Below, in pieces: positions 12,242-25,400 of a DNA stretch of 64,000 nt. The notes below the pieces were generated by a model. That model had not been told where the DNA came from. It saw only the letters and a program-made list of their open reading frames with translations, and made no database searches. A program made the translations under genes and the position numbers. Origin of the DNA: Corinectria fuckeliana (Eukaryota; Ascomycota; Sordariomycetes; Hypocreales; Nectriaceae); assembly GCA_019137255.1 (NCBI GenBank), contig WPDH01000160.1, positions 1 to 64,000 on the forward strand, written 5' to 3'. Numbering within the stretch: the stretch's first letter is position 1; every line of letters starts with the position of its first letter.

Positions 12242-14398
12242 CTATACCTCTTCTTCAACAGTGAGATCGACTATTTTCTCAACCACATCGTCCACACCCG
12301 TCTTACTATCCTTGCTGGTCTTGCTGACCCCCCCTTGCTTTGCCCACTTTACCGCAACCAGCTTCATCACGTCCTTCTGCGGACTCCCCGGATTCTCGCT
12401 CCTCACCACAGCCATCTGCTCCTTGACAAACTCCAAATATCGACTCGTCGTCTTTCCGGCCGCCCTGGGCACGGGCTTCGTCTGCCGCAGCAAGCCCTTG
12501 CAGCTGCCGCACCGATGGCGCTGCGGGTCGATGCTCTTGGAGTGGCGTTTGAACTCAGTGGCGCATGCCTCGCACTCCCAGACATACTTGAAGTCGATCT
12601 CGTAGCTGTGTTTTGTCGTCACCTCGATGCCGCGGCCGGCAAAGGCGCGCGAGCAATGCGCCGCCCAGACCTTGAACTCCTTGCCGTGCGGGTTGTTGGT
12701 CACGCCGCCGACCATGAAGTTGGCCAGATGGCAGAACTCGTGCGCCAAGACATTGAGCAACCGATGCTCGTCGTCGATTACCTTCTCTGCCAGCTCGATG
12801 GATGCATGATGCTTGATCTGCACCGTCACCTGCGTGCCGTCGGTCTGCCGTGAGCGGACTGTTTCGCGCCGCCAGTTCGCACGTCCCGCCGTAGTGTTAA
12901 GCGTCTTGGTCCAGACGAGTTTGATGCCCCCTGTCGACTCAGCCAGCTCGGCAATCCTGCCCTGAGTGATCTCGCAGTCAAGTTCGGCAAGGAAACTTTC
13001 GGCTACGGCGTGCTTCCTGGCGCCAAATGCCTTCTTGGCCTCTAGTCTCGGGCCTTTCTTGGGGCTTGATTTTACAGGACTCTTGGTCACTGGAGGGAGC
13101 AAGAGTTTCCGGGGAGAGTGTAGATCGTTCCAATCGTTGACGAGGTCCTGGCTCCAGAAGTCATCCATACTGGGCCTATGAGGCGTTTGTGGGATTTGAT
13201 TCTGCTTGCTGGGCGACTTCAGGCCCTTTGTTTTGGAAGTCCTTGGAGGGGTGCCAGGGGGTGTGGTGAACTGATCGGGTTTCGAGATCTTACTCTCGTC
13301 GTCTGAGAAGTCTTGAAGTTGAAGCCGAAGCTTGGCGAACGAGTCTGCGAGATCAGCCGTGGTCGATTTGGTCGTCGAGATTTCGGGTTGTTTGACTTTC
13401 TGATACTCCGGTGATGGCTTCTTCGACCGGGCAGTTGTCTTGGCTGGTGCATTTTCTTGGCCTGACAACTTATTTTCTTTCTTACTGCCCCCTGAGACTT
13501 TGCGTTGGCTGACTGTAGCGGGCTCTAGCAAAGTGTCGTTCCTCGTTAACGAGTTTGCATCCTTCGCCCTAGGAAGGTTTCTACCCTGTCCACGTCCAGT
13601 GGCCGATTTCATAGCAGTTTTCCTCAGGGGACGGAACGGCGAGTCGTCGTTATCAGAGTTGCTGCTGAACGCCGAAGACTCTTCTTCTGCGGTTTGATAG
13701 ATGCTGGGATCCTCGGCTTCGGCTTTGGCATTATCCCAATTCGTCTCTGTTTCTGACCCGCTATCCCACGCCTTCGCAATCTGAGACGCCTTTGAACTCT
13801 CTTCGCTAACGATCCTTGAAGATTGGGGCTTGGTGTTCAACTTGGGATTTGTCGCTGTCTCTGATCTCGTCCTTTGCAATCGGCGAACCTTGGTTAATAG
13901 TGTTTCCTGGTCGGAGCCGGTGGCCTTGTCGCTATCATCCTCCGAATCTTCAATATTCGGGGTTCGCCTTCTTTGTGACGCCCGCACTCGCAACTGGAGC
14001 TCATCGTCTTCATCGTCTTCATAATCCCAAGGCGGACTGTTGCTAGGTTTCCTCTCAGGCACTTGTCTCACCCTACGTCGGGGTTCTTTTGGTGTCGGTT
14101 CCACGCTGCCCCGAGAGCTTCCAGGCTCTTCAGAACTCCATCTCTGAAACAGAGGATTGGTTGCAGCTTGACTGGGCTCACCAAGCCGACGCACTCGACG
14201 TGTCGTGGTCTTGGACGTCGACTTTGGGGCTAATGACTTCGCCTCGGTTTTAGGCGCTGCATTCGCCCCTCTTTTTGCCCTGGTGTTAGGTTTCTGTAGA
14301 AGTGTTTTCAGATCCGGGAGATCGTCGTCACTAGAGGGACAGATATCGGCCAGGCGAACCATGGTGGGATATAGTGGTTGTGGTGCCGCGGAGGGCAA
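12242..14398 (-). CDS. SprT-like zinc metalloprotease, GCNA-like, with disordered N terminus
   Basis: A single uninterrupted exon of 718 codons. Residues 1 to about 455 are low-complexity, with alternating acidic and Ser/Arg-Lys-rich patches (for example SEDDSDK and SSNSDNDDS), as in disordered nuclear proteins. The SprT domain follows from about 465, with the zincin motif H553-E-F-C-H557 and a third ligand candidate H571 in NNPHGKEF. Next is a zinc ribbon C609-x2-C612...C630-x2-C633. The region 654-688 (YLEFVKEQM...AVKW) is HMG-box-like. This order matches GCNA/ACRC proteins, including the fission-yeast HMG-box SprT protein; relatives degrade DNA-protein crosslinks, often SUMOylated ones. 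The last residues include IVDLTVEEE, a good SUMO-interaction-like motif. A second ATG at 14362 (MVRLADICPSSDDD) may be the true start, giving 706 residues. Confidence 0.9.
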   Translation of the reverse strand: MPSAAPQPLYPTMVRLADICPSSDDDLPDLKTLLQKPNTRAKRGANAAPKTEAKSLAPKSTSKTTTRRVRRLGEPSQAATNPLFQRWSSEEPGSSRGSVEPTPKEPRRRVRQVPERKPSNSPPWDYEDDEDDELQLRVRASQRRRTPNIEDSEDDSDKATGSDQETLLTKVRRLQRTRSETATNPKLNTKPQSSRIVSEESSKASQIAKAWDSGSETETNWDNAKAEAEDPSIYQTAEEESSAFSSNSDNDDSPFRPLRKTAMKSATGRGQGRNLPRAKDANSLTRNDTLLEPATVSQRKVSGGSKKENKLSGQENAPAKTTARSKKPSPEYQKVKQPEISTTKSTTADLADSFAKLRLQLQDFSDDESKISKPDQFTTPPGTPPRTSKTKGLKSPSKQNQIPQTPHRPSMDDFWSQDLVNDWNDLHSPRKLLLPPVTKSPVKSSPKKGPRLEAKKAFGARKHAVAESFLAELDCEITQGRIAELAESTGGIKLVWTKTLNTTAGRANWRRETVRSRQTDGTQVTVQIKHHASIELAEKVIDDEHRLLNVLAHEFCHLANFMVGGVTNNPHGKEFKVWAAHCSRAFAGRGIEVTTKHSYEIDFKYVWECEACATEFKRHSKSIDPQRHRCGSCKGLLRQTKPVPRAAGKTTSRYLEFVKEQMAVVRSENPGSPQKDVMKLVAVKWAKQGGVSKTSKDSKTGVDDVVEKIVDLTVEEEV

Positions 14399-17300
14399 CG
14401 GGGCGTTGAATTTGGCTGCTCTCCTTAGGCATGTAAAAATAGGATGAGATACTTCTAATTAGACGGCGGATGAGTAAACAAAAACATCTGGAACGCCACA
14501 AGGAGATGGTGGGTGTCCTTGTCTATGCGGCTCTGCAGCGAGGTTGAGATGGAGGTTCAATGGCACTGTGACGGTTTATGATTTACTACTACCTACGCAA
14601 GGTTCGGGAAGCGTTACCACGGGCAACAACTAACCAAACATGGAAGCTGTGGCGGAAGTCGGATGTCACGTGATAACGATATGTGGTGGAATGCATGTAT
14701 CATGAGCTTCAAAGCGAGGGGGCTGGGGACCTGAGACAAAAACCATAACTGGCAGAGGCACGGCTGGGGCGAGCAGAGTTTAGGGTTCTCGTCAAGGAAT
14801 GGGCGAGAGTTGTACCAGTCTCCTCAATCTTTCTCTTGGTCCGGACGCCTCTCGGTTCGGGGTTGACGTTGAGGGAGGCTTAGAAATGCTCAGGTCTATT
14901 TATAGGGCAAATTGCTGAAGAGCTTCAAGATTTGTTCGGCTGGATGATTCTACGTAGGACTTGAGTTAGTCCATACAGCACGAAGCAAACTAGAAAACGC
15001 CAAGCAAGGGCTTAGATGGTCGAAACCGAGCGTCCCCAGAAGAACTCAACAAACGAGCATGAGGTACTTCGTAGATAGCGAGAAGCCCTATTGTTCGTGG
15101 ATGGTCATCTCTGCTGATAAATTAGTTAGTGTTGGCAATCTCCAAACGTCGCAGCTAGAGAGATTAGGAGGAGGATTCGCACCAGGCCAACTGGCGAGCC
15201 ACGAATACTGACGTATCCCCATCAAGCACCTCTTGCAATTGTACGGAGTAAACCTCCGACAATGGTTCGCCTTCCACACTTACTATGTATGCTTTGTTGA
15301 CTAAGCCTAGACAACCTGGTCCATTGCGCGCGCAGCGAGTGGGAACATGAAAAAGGGGGCGACCATCCCGGGCCCCACAGTCACTTATCAAGCGATTCAA
15401 GCATTTTAAGCCCCTGGATCATTGACTGGCGGAGGTTGGGACTGGGCACCGACGTTGGATGAATGATCGCTCACCGGCTGTCGGTACTTCCTTGGTACAG
15501 CAGGGATGATGGATGTGCTGTCCGGGGATAGGTGATGGTGGCGAATGCCGGCCTCTTGCTCTTATCTTGACATTTCCTGCGATATTGGCCATGTCGCGGC
15601 GCCTCATCTCTCGGTTCAGTGCCGTGTTCCGTATCCTACCCGTTGAAGCTGTAAAGATATGCTTCTACAGGCTTGACGCGGGTACTCCATGTTCTAGCAG
15701 ACGGGTGGCTGCGTGCCAGGTTCATCTGACAGCACAGAGAGGCCAGCTAGGGGTTTTGATCATCATGGACTCGAGTGGGGACGAGAAAAGGGCGACACGA
15801 CGCTCTCCCTACTTTGGGATTGGGATCGGGATCGCGAGTGGCCCGTGGGATTGTCCCCAGTCGCGAGTTTAGTTGAATGCTACTCCGTACTATGTACATA
15901 GTTACCTGTATGTACTACTTATGTAAGAGCGAGCTGATGAACAAGCAAACAAGGCACACCCCCGGTCAGCGCTACCGCGGGCCACGGAGGATAGCGCACG
16001 CCGGGAAGCAGCAGCATTCGTCATCGATAAAACTCGTCGCTGATGGCAGTGGATAGTGGAGGTTGGAGGTTGGAAGTTGGAGGATCACGAGGATGTACGA
16101 AATAGTAGTAGAGGTCGAGAAGAGCCGAAGAAATGAAAAGGAAGGTGTCATTCCCATTGCGATTTTTGTCATCTCCCCTCCGGAATCGCAAAGCACTCGG
16201 CTCATTGCTTCTCTACTTCGTCTGTGTTGTGTGTTCCTGCATGCCTAGGCCTACGTGTTAGCACATGCAGTCGTACAGGAGAGGCCCTTTCCTTTCTTCT
16301 TCCACTAAGTACTACGTCGTTACTCCGTACTGTGCTTAACGATATCTCCGAGGTATCACTTTGCTGTAACAGAGATGTTACAGTGTACCTCTGGAATTCT
16401 ACGCCTCTCCCCAACTCATCTGAGACGCGGCACCTCGAAACCCCAGAGGGACCTACGGATAGGCATGAGAGGAAATCCCAGCCCAGCCTCTGAACGGATC
16501 GTAGCTCCAGGACCACCCCCGCCAGATGGGGTGTCTTGAAAGTTGACCGACAGGATGGGATAAAGGAGTTGAACGTCTCCACTGGAATACCCGAACACCC
16601 GAGTACGCAGTACGGCATGGCACTGGAGAGAGAAACCCTTCTGGAACTGGCCGAGTCTTTGATTGCTGATAAAGCGGGTTGGGAAATATTGCAGACCGTC
16701 ATTGCCACCCAATCCTGCATACAGGTGGCTGTAATACGAGCGTGGTTGAGTATCTTCCTCGTGAACCCAAAAGCCGCGTCTTGCCAACAACACCATGCTT
16801 TGTGTGAATGCTTCGCATTTCAGCTGCTGCTGATCTGCAGAGGCAAGAGGAAACCCGGGTTATCATCCTCCACTCCCCCTGCATCAGCCCATCGACTGAA
16901 TCTCCTTAGCGGATTACAACGAATGGACATTTGCTTGCTGCAACGCACCGCACGGGAGGACTGATTATAGTAGCTCGAGGGGTAAAATACAGTGCTTTGC
17001 ACAGTACGAACACCACCTAACTAACACTCGGCATTACATACGAGCTTGGTGGGACACAGGTGGAGAGTATGGATGCAAGGACACCCATACTTGTGGGATA
17101 CCTCAATTTGGAGGGATCTGTTCGGAGGGCTACATAGTATCAAACAATGTGGACATTACGTAGGGTCTATCTTCGTCTCCCCCTTCTCCAGTCTTTGGAC
17201 GCAGGTACATTATTCTACGCGAGATCCTTGCGGTGGCACCTTGTACCACTTGGCCACCTCAGTCAAGCGTGTCTTGGATATCCGGACGCGCCGCTCAGGG

Positions 17301-19451
17301 GGCGTCGTGGCCCGCTGCTCCAGTGCTCTTCGTTCAGGCCACTCGGAGAGACGCGTCCACCCAGTCGGACCATTTCCCATGTTTGTCGGTACTTAGGGTA
17401 TACCTAACCTACTTACCTAGAAGGCAGCGGTCCACTACGAATAGTGGACTGGACTTACGGAAGAACTCAATGGATGATTGAAAGTCTTCGAAGTTCGCCT
17501 CCAGCCCCGGAGCGCTCTCAGCCCCAAGCAATTCCCCTGAGGCTCGCCTTGCCGCAGCAGCATTGGGACGGGAGGGTTGGTTGGCGAGAAGGCAGTGTCG
17601 CTCAGCAGAGCAGGGGTGGGAGCAGCGGGAGATTCCCGAAAGCTCCGGACAAGTCCCTCTCATGTATCTCCCTGAGCGGGTCTTCGAGGAGGCGACGAGG
17701 AGGCGACGAATGCGACTCCCAACCACCAAAAGAAAACCTCGATTGGAAAGGAAGAGAAAAAAAACACCCAGGCCCCATCTCCATCCATCTCTCCATCCCA
17801 ACCGCCAGCACCAACCACAGCCCGTTTCTCAGGCCCATCTTCCTCTGGCCCTCTCTGCCCCTGGGCGCCCTGGCCTGGCCCCTCCACCAGCCCGAGCCCG
17901 TCTATCCCTGTCCCACACCCCTGGCTTGCGCTGTGCTGCGCCTGCGCCTGCGCCTACTACGACTGGCGGGCGCTCGTTCCAACTTTGTGTGAATTTACAC
18001 GGTACGATACTCTGCTGTGGACGTACATGCTGGGACATCCCTCCTACGCACATCTACGGGGCCGTATTTTCTCAGATCTATCTGTGTCTAGTAGAGCAAG
18101 ATGCCTGATAGACACATGCACACAAAGACCCGACCACTGGGAGGCTGCAAGCATGGAAGACAGCAGGGAACAAGTCACGACTTGCAGCATAGAAGTAAAT
18201 ACTGGAGATAGCACACACGTATGTACTAATTGATGTGTACCTACACAGGCACTGTAGAGGCTGGACCCATTGCGCACACAGTGTTTCCGAGGCCCCTTGT
18301 CACTGAGTACCTATGCCCTTGGTGGAATTGCTCGTTGGATGTCGCCCCATAGAACACTCGCCACTACCATCTCCTTCACTGTACTTAGGCCTAATATTCT
18401 ACTGTAACTGCCGCGTCTGTAAACTGGAAGGTAAGTAGAGGCGATTCGATAGGTACCTAGGTAGGTACCTACTTTGGCTGTCGTCCGCAGTACCCAAGTA
18501 CTTACTAAATACTAAGTAGGTCGCTCTCCCTGCTCTTTCCTGTGTCCTCTGCCTTCCTGCCTCCACTCCCAGTCCGTCCCGCACTCCCCTGACTCCCTCC
18601 CACGCCTCCTCTTCCTCTTCTTTCTTTCCACTCTTCTCTTCCTCACTCTCTCTTTACCATTCACTCCACATCCTAATCGCTCGTCGAGTGTCTTGTGTTT
18701 GTGTGTGCGTATCGGGGGAAAACCAAAGACAGTCGCTTCTTCTTAGCGTTTTGATCCCGTTAGGAATCACCTTTCACTCGCTCATTCTTCGTTCCCTTCC
18801 AATTTCCGCCCGAAACCCCCCCTTGTGCGGTCCGGGCGAATCCCACCCCCCCCCCCCAACTTGAATAACCCGGTACCGAGACGCCCAGCGTTTCCTCTCC
18901 GCCAAAACCCGTCCTCCCTTTCGCTCGTCTGTAACGACCATCGCGACACTCTTTTCCGACCTCACCAATCCTCAAGGCGAACCTGTTTCGCGACGACCGA
19001 CGTCTTCGTCTCCAACTTAGTGAATCACGCTCGCTTTGTACAACCGCGTGCTTGATTCATCCCGTCGACGCTCCCCAAGCCACTCGGCCACATATCAGCC
19101 AAGCCACAGCTCGCTGCGTCTACACGCCGCTTGTATCCTGGGCCAACCGTCCAACCACACAAGCAAACAACATCACGTCGGAACGTCGGGTCGTCTCGCT
19201 GTGCCGGTCACGCTTGTTTACACTCACAACCGTTCCATCGCCTTCATCCGTCATCCACATGTGCGCCTCGAGGTTAGTAGGCTCTGGCTTCCCTTGTCCT
19301 GTCCTATTCACCAATTCGCGTCACCTTGGAGCCCCGTTGGTGTGCAGCTGGGAATCTGGACCTCAAATCACCATCCCGTCTCTTAATATCTTTTGGTCTG
19401 ATTATGCTAATCCGCATGTTTTTTCTCGCCAGATAAATCACTTCAAGCATC
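14399..19451. other. 5-kb gene-free interval upstream of FKS1
   Basis: Five kilobases between the divergent SprT and FKS1 genes. Open frames of up to 182 codons (for example 16720-16202 minus, 17444-17992 plus) have biased composition, overlap each other on both strands and resemble no protein family. Notable content: a C/T-rich stretch about 18530-18670, a run of 12 C at 18846-18857, scattered TAGGTACC words, and a spliceable-looking leader just before the FKS1 ATG. Most likely an extended promoter plus long 5' leader of FKS1. A long non-coding RNA or an unrecognised fast-evolving gene cannot be excluded. Confidence 0.55.
18450..18472. repeat. TAGGTACCTAGGTAGGTACC-type tract
   Basis: Largest clean example of the TACCTA/TAGGTA word family in this window, lying in the FKS1 upstream region. 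It is nearly self-complementary. Comparable tracts lie in other intergenic intervals. Confidence 0.5.
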
Positions 19452-22400
19452 ATGTCGGGGTATCCAGCCGGTGGTCCCAACGACCACTATGATGATGGCT
19501 ACGGCCATCATCAAGGTCAGGGTCAGGGTACTGCGCAAGGTGGAAACACCGATTCTTATTACCAGGACGACCAGTACTATGACAATGGCTACGACAACCG
19601 AGGCCAACAGCAACATCCGCAACACAACGACAACGACGGTTATTATGACGAATCGTGAGCCCCTCTTCCTCAAAATTGACTTTTCCGTCCTCGACTAACT
19701 AGGCCTTCTTTGCAGCGGTTACTACAACGCAGATGCCAACAACCCCTATCAGCAGGATGGCGGTTACTACGATGGCCATGACCAATACCAGGATGATTAC
19801 TACAACAACCAAGGTGGCGGCGGTGGCGGTGGCGGTGGCTACTATGATCAAGACTACAACAACCGGGGCCAAGGGGCTCGCCAAGGATCTGAGGAAGATT
19901 CTGAGACTTTTAGCGATTTCACCATGAGATCTGATATGGCCCGCGCTGCCGAGATGGACTACTACGGCCGTGGGGACGAGCGATACGACAGCTATGCTGA
20001 AGGTCAGGGCGGTGCTCGCGGGTTCCGCCCCCCTTCCTCCCAGATTTCCTACGGCGGCAACCGGTCCTCAGGCGCTTCTACCCCTAACTACGGCATGGAT
20101 TATGGTAATGTTTTGCCCGCTGGCCAGCGCTCCCGTGAGCCTTACCCGGCATGGACCTCCGACGCCCAGATTCCTTTGTCCAAGGAAGAGATTGAGGACA
20201 TTTTCCTCGATTTGACGGCGAAATTTGGGTTCCAGAGGGACAGCATGCGTAACATGTACGACCATCTTATGATTCTGCTTGACTCTAGGGCCTCCCGCAT
20301 GACGCCTAACCAAGCCCTGTTGTCTCTTCATGCCGACTACATTGGCGGCGACAACGCAAACTACCGCAAGTGGTACTTCGCCGCCCACTTGGACCTCGAT
20401 GATTCCGTTGGATTCGCCAACGCCAACATCAAGGGTAAAGGCATGAAGCGCAAGGGGAAAAACAACAAGAAGAAGGACGCTGAGGGCAACGAGGCCGAAA
20501 CCCTCCAGGACCTCGAAGGTGATGACAGTCTTGAGGCTGCGGAATACCGTTGGAAGACGCGTATGAATCGCATGTCGCAGCATGACCGCATTCGCCAGAT
20601 CGGCCTATACCTGCTATGCTGGGGCGAGGCCAACCAGGTCCGATTCATGCCCGAGTGCTTGTGCTTCATCTTCAAGTGCGCCGACGACTATCTCAACTCT
20701 CCGGCCTGCCAGGCCCTCGTCGAGCCAGTCGATGAGTTCACCTTCCTGAACAATGTCATCACCCCGCTCTACCAGTACTTGAGGGACCAGGGCTATGAGA
20801 TTCTCGACGGCGTTTACGTCCGCCGAGAGCGCGACCACAAGAACATCGTTGGTTATGACGACTGTAACCAACTCTTTTGGTATCCTGAGGGAATCAGCCG
20901 CATCGTCCTGGAAGATAAGAGCAAGTTGGTCGACGTGCCTCCCGCTGAACGGTATCTCAAGCTCACCGATGTCAATTGGAAGAAGTGCTTCTTCAAGACC
21001 TACAAAGAGGCTCGCTCGTGGATGCATCTTCTCGTCAACTTTAACCGCATCTGGATCATTCACTTGACCATGTACTGGTTCTATGTTGCCCGAAATTCCC
21101 CTACCATCCTCGTCGGCCCCTCGTATCAGCAAGAGTTAAACCAATCTCCGCCTACCTACAAGACTCTGTCTGCTGTTGGCTTTGGCGGCGGCATTGCTTC
21201 TTTGATTCAGATCATCGCCACTATTGCCGAATGGGCCTACGTGCCTCGGCGCTGGGCTGGTGCTCAGCACTTAACCAAGAGACTCCTCTTTCTGATTCTC
21301 ATCTTCGTTCTCAACATTGGCCCTGGTGTCAAGGTCTTCATGATCCCTGGTCCCACCGAAAAGATCGATTTGATTATCAGTATCGTGCACTTGGTCATCG
21401 CCATCATCACGTTCATTTTCTTCTCCGTCATGCCGCTCGGTGGCCTGTTTGGCAGCTACCTGACAACCAAGACGAGGCGGTATGTGGCCAGCCAGACCTT
21501 TACTGCCAGCTACCCAAGGCTCAAGGGAAATGACATGTTCATGTCCTATGGACTATGGGCCACCGTCTTTGGCATCAAGATGGGTGTTTCCTACGCCTTT
21601 TTGATTTTGTCATTCCGTGACCCTATTAGATATCTGGTCGGCATGAACGTGGATAGCTGCCTAGGAGACAATCTGCTGGGCGGAGCCGTTCTCTGCAAGC
21701 ACCAGCCTCTGATCCTTCTGATCCTCATGACGTTCACCGATCTCATCTTCTTCTTCCTGGACACCTATCTGTGGTACGTCTTGGTCAACACCGTCTTCTC
21801 CGTCGCCCGATCTTTCTACATCGGCTCCTCGATCTGGACACCTTGGAGAAATATCTTTGCACGCCTTCCCAAGCGAATCTACTCCAAGGTTCTTGCCACG
21901 ACAGACATGGAAATCAAGTACAAACCCAAGGTGCTCATCTCTCAGATCTGGAACGCTGTCGTCATTTCCATGTACCGTGAGCATCTCTTGGCCATTGACC
22001 ACGTTCAAAAGCTTCTCTACCACCAGGTCCCATCCGAACAGGAGGGTAAGCGAACTCTCCGCGCTCCCACCTTTTTCGTTTCGCAGGAAGACCACTCCTT
22101 CAAGACTGAGTTCTTCCCCACCTACAGCGAGGCTGAGCGTCGTATCTCTTTCTTCGCGCAATCATTGTCGACTCCCATTCCCGAGCCTCTCCCCGTGGAC
22201 AATATGCCCACCTTCACCGTCATGATTCCCCACTACAGCGAGAAGATCCTCCTCTCTCTACGCGAGATCATTCGTGAAGACGAGCCTTACTCTCGAGTCA
22301 CCCTGCTAGAGTACCTCAAACAGCTGCACCCCCATGAGTGGGATTGCTTCGTCAAGGATACCAAGATTCTCGCCGATGAGACCTCGCAGTACAATGGCGA

Positions 22401-25400
22401 GACTGATAAGGGCGAGAAAGACACTGCCAAGAGCAAGATCGATGATCTTCCCTTCTACTGCATCGGTTTCAAGTCTTCTGCCCCCGAGTACACACTTCGA
22501 ACTCGTATCTGGGCCTCTCTCCGCTTCCAGACTCTTTACCGTACCATTTCTGGCTTCATGAACTATAGTCGAGCTATCAAGCTCCTGTACCGAGTCGAGA
22601 ACCCCGAGGTCGTCCAAATGTTTGGCGGTAACACGGATAAGCTGGAGCGTGAGCTGGAGCGCATGGCCCGACGCAAGTTCAAGATTGTTGTCTCCATGCA
22701 GCGATACTCGAAGTTCAAGAAGGAAGAGATGGAGAACGCAGAGTTCCTGCTCCGTGCCTACCCTGATCTGCAAATTGCCTACCTGGATGAAGAGGCCCCC
22801 ACCGAAGAGGGCGAAGAGCCTCGCCTGTACTCCGCTCTGATTGACGGCCACTCTGAAATTATGGAGAACGGCATGAGACGCCCCAAGTTCCGCGTTCAGC
22901 TTTCTGGCAACCCCATTCTCGGTGACGGAAAATCAGACAATCAGAACCACTCCATCATCTTCTACCGTGGCGAATACATCCAGCTCATCGATGCCAATCA
23001 GGACAACTATCTCGAGGAGTGCCTCAAGATTCGCAGTGTTCTTGCTGAATTCGAGGAGATGAAGAACGACAATGTTTCCCCGTATACTCCCGGCGTCAAG
23101 ACTCAGGCTTCCAATCCCGTCGCCATTCTGGGTGCTCGAGAGTACATTTTCTCCGAGAACATCGGAATTCTGGGTGATATTGCTGCCGGAAAGGAACAGA
23201 CGTTCGGTACCCTCTTTGCTCGTACATTGGCACAGATCGGTGGCAAACTTCATTACGGACATCCCGATTTTCTGAACGGCATCTTCATGACAACCCGTGG
23301 TGGTGTTTCTAAAGCTCAGAAGGGTCTGCATCTGAACGAGGATATTTTTGCTGGTATGAATGCCCTTCTCCGAGGTGGTCGCATCAAGCACTGCGAGTAC
23401 TTCCAGTGTGGCAAGGGTCGTGATCTTGGTTTTGGCTCCATTCTCAACTTCACAACCAAGATTGGTACGGGTATGGGTGAGCAAATGCTGTCCCGTGAGT
23501 ACTATTACCTCGGCACTCAGCTCCCTCTGGATCGTTTCCTGTCATTCTACTACGCCCATCCCGGATTCCATCTCAACAACATCTTCATTATGTTGTCCGT
23601 CCAGATGTTTATGATTACGCTGATGAACATGGGAGCGTTACGCCACGAGACCATCGCATGTGATTACAACCGAGATGTCCCCATCACCGACCCTCTGTAC
23701 CCTACGGGCTGCGCCAACACTCCCGCGCTGACGGATTGGGTCTATCGCTGCATCTTCTCCATCTTCTTCGTCATGTTCCTCTCGTTCATCCCCCTGGTCG
23801 CACAAGAATTGATGGAGCGAGGCTTCTGGCGAGCTGCTCTTCGTCTGAGCAAGCAGTTTGGATCACTCTCTCTGTTTTTCGAAGTTTTCGTCACTCAAAT
23901 CTACGCAAACTCCGTGCAACAGGATCTTTCGTTTGGTGGTGCACGTTACATCGGTACCGGTCGTGGTTTTGCAACAGCCCGCATTCCCTTTGGTATACTG
24001 TACTCACGATTCGCGGGTCCAGCAATTTACTTCGGTGCCCGACTTCTAATGCTGCTGCTATTCGCAACCCTTACCGTGTGGCAGGCTGCGCTGACCTACT
24101 TCTGGATCACGCTGTTCGCTCTCACCATCTCGCCGTTCCTTTACAACCCTCACATGTTTTCGTGGAATGATTTCTTCATCGATTACCGGGACTACCTCCG
24201 TTGGCTCTCTCGTGGCAACTCGAGGAGTCACGCGTCGTCTTGGATCTCGTTCTGCCGTCTGTCCCGAACTAGGATCACTGGTTATAAGCGCAAGGCGCTC
24301 GGTGACCCATCGAGCAAGCTGTCTGGTGACGTGTCCCGAGCCGCCATCGCCAACATCTTCTTTGCCGAGATTCTAGGCCCTCTGCTGTTTGCTGTCTCTA
24401 CTACTATCCCTTACTTATTCGTCAACGCACAGACTGGTGTCAGCGAGAGAAACAACAAGGACACGAGCACCACGATCGGACCCACGGATTCACTTGTCCG
24501 GCTGCTGGTTGTCTCCCTTGCACCTATCGCTGTCAACGCGGGAGTGCTCGCTGCCATGTTTGGCATGGCCTGTTGTATGGGACCTCTGCTTAGCATGTGC
24601 TGTAAGAAGTTTGGTAGCGTTTTGGCAGCCATTGCACACTCCTTTGCTGTCATTTTCCTCCTGATCTCGTTCGAGGCCATGTTCCTGCTCGAGGGCTTCA
24701 ATTTCACTCGAACCCTCGCGGGCATGATTGCCGCAACCGCAATCCAGCGATTTTTTATCAAGTTGATTGTGGCCCTGGCACTTACACGAGAATTCAAGTC
24801 GGACCAGTCAAACATCGCTTTCTGGACCGGAAAGTGGTATTCTATGGGATGGCACACTGTCTCTCAGCCTGCCCGAGAGTTCCTGTGCAAGATTACTGAG
24901 TTGACCATGTTCGCGGCTGACTTTGTGCTTGGACACTGGCTGCTCTTCGTGATGATGCCCATCATTCTGATCCCTCAGGTCGACAAGTTGCACTCGATGA
25001 TGCTCTTCTGGCTCCGACCAAGGTATGTAGCGCTCGAGTTGACTGTTTCACACTGTAAACTAACGAGCGACACTAGCCGACAGATCCGCCCGCCCATTTA
25101 CTCGATGAAGCAGTCAAAGCTTCGACGCAGACGCGTTATTCGCTACGCCATCCTGTACTTTGTTCTGCTGGTCGTTTTCGTTGCCCTTATTGTCGGCCCG
25201 GCGGTCGCGGGCAAAATGATTCCCGACTCGCTGACCACGTCGCTGTCGGACATTGGTGGCTTCCGCTTGATGCAGCCTAACGACTTGAAGAACGACAACA
25301 CAAACCATTCATCTGCGACGGGTACTGGTGCGGCCGATTACACCCTTCCCAGCGAGCTGCGGTCGGCGTCGTCGTCGGGCTCCTCCGGCGATTCTACAGG

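Noticed and set aside
16202..18108. Several open frames of 140-182 codons in the FKS1 upstream region
   Set aside because: They overlap on both strands and in different frames, have biased composition and match no family pattern I know.
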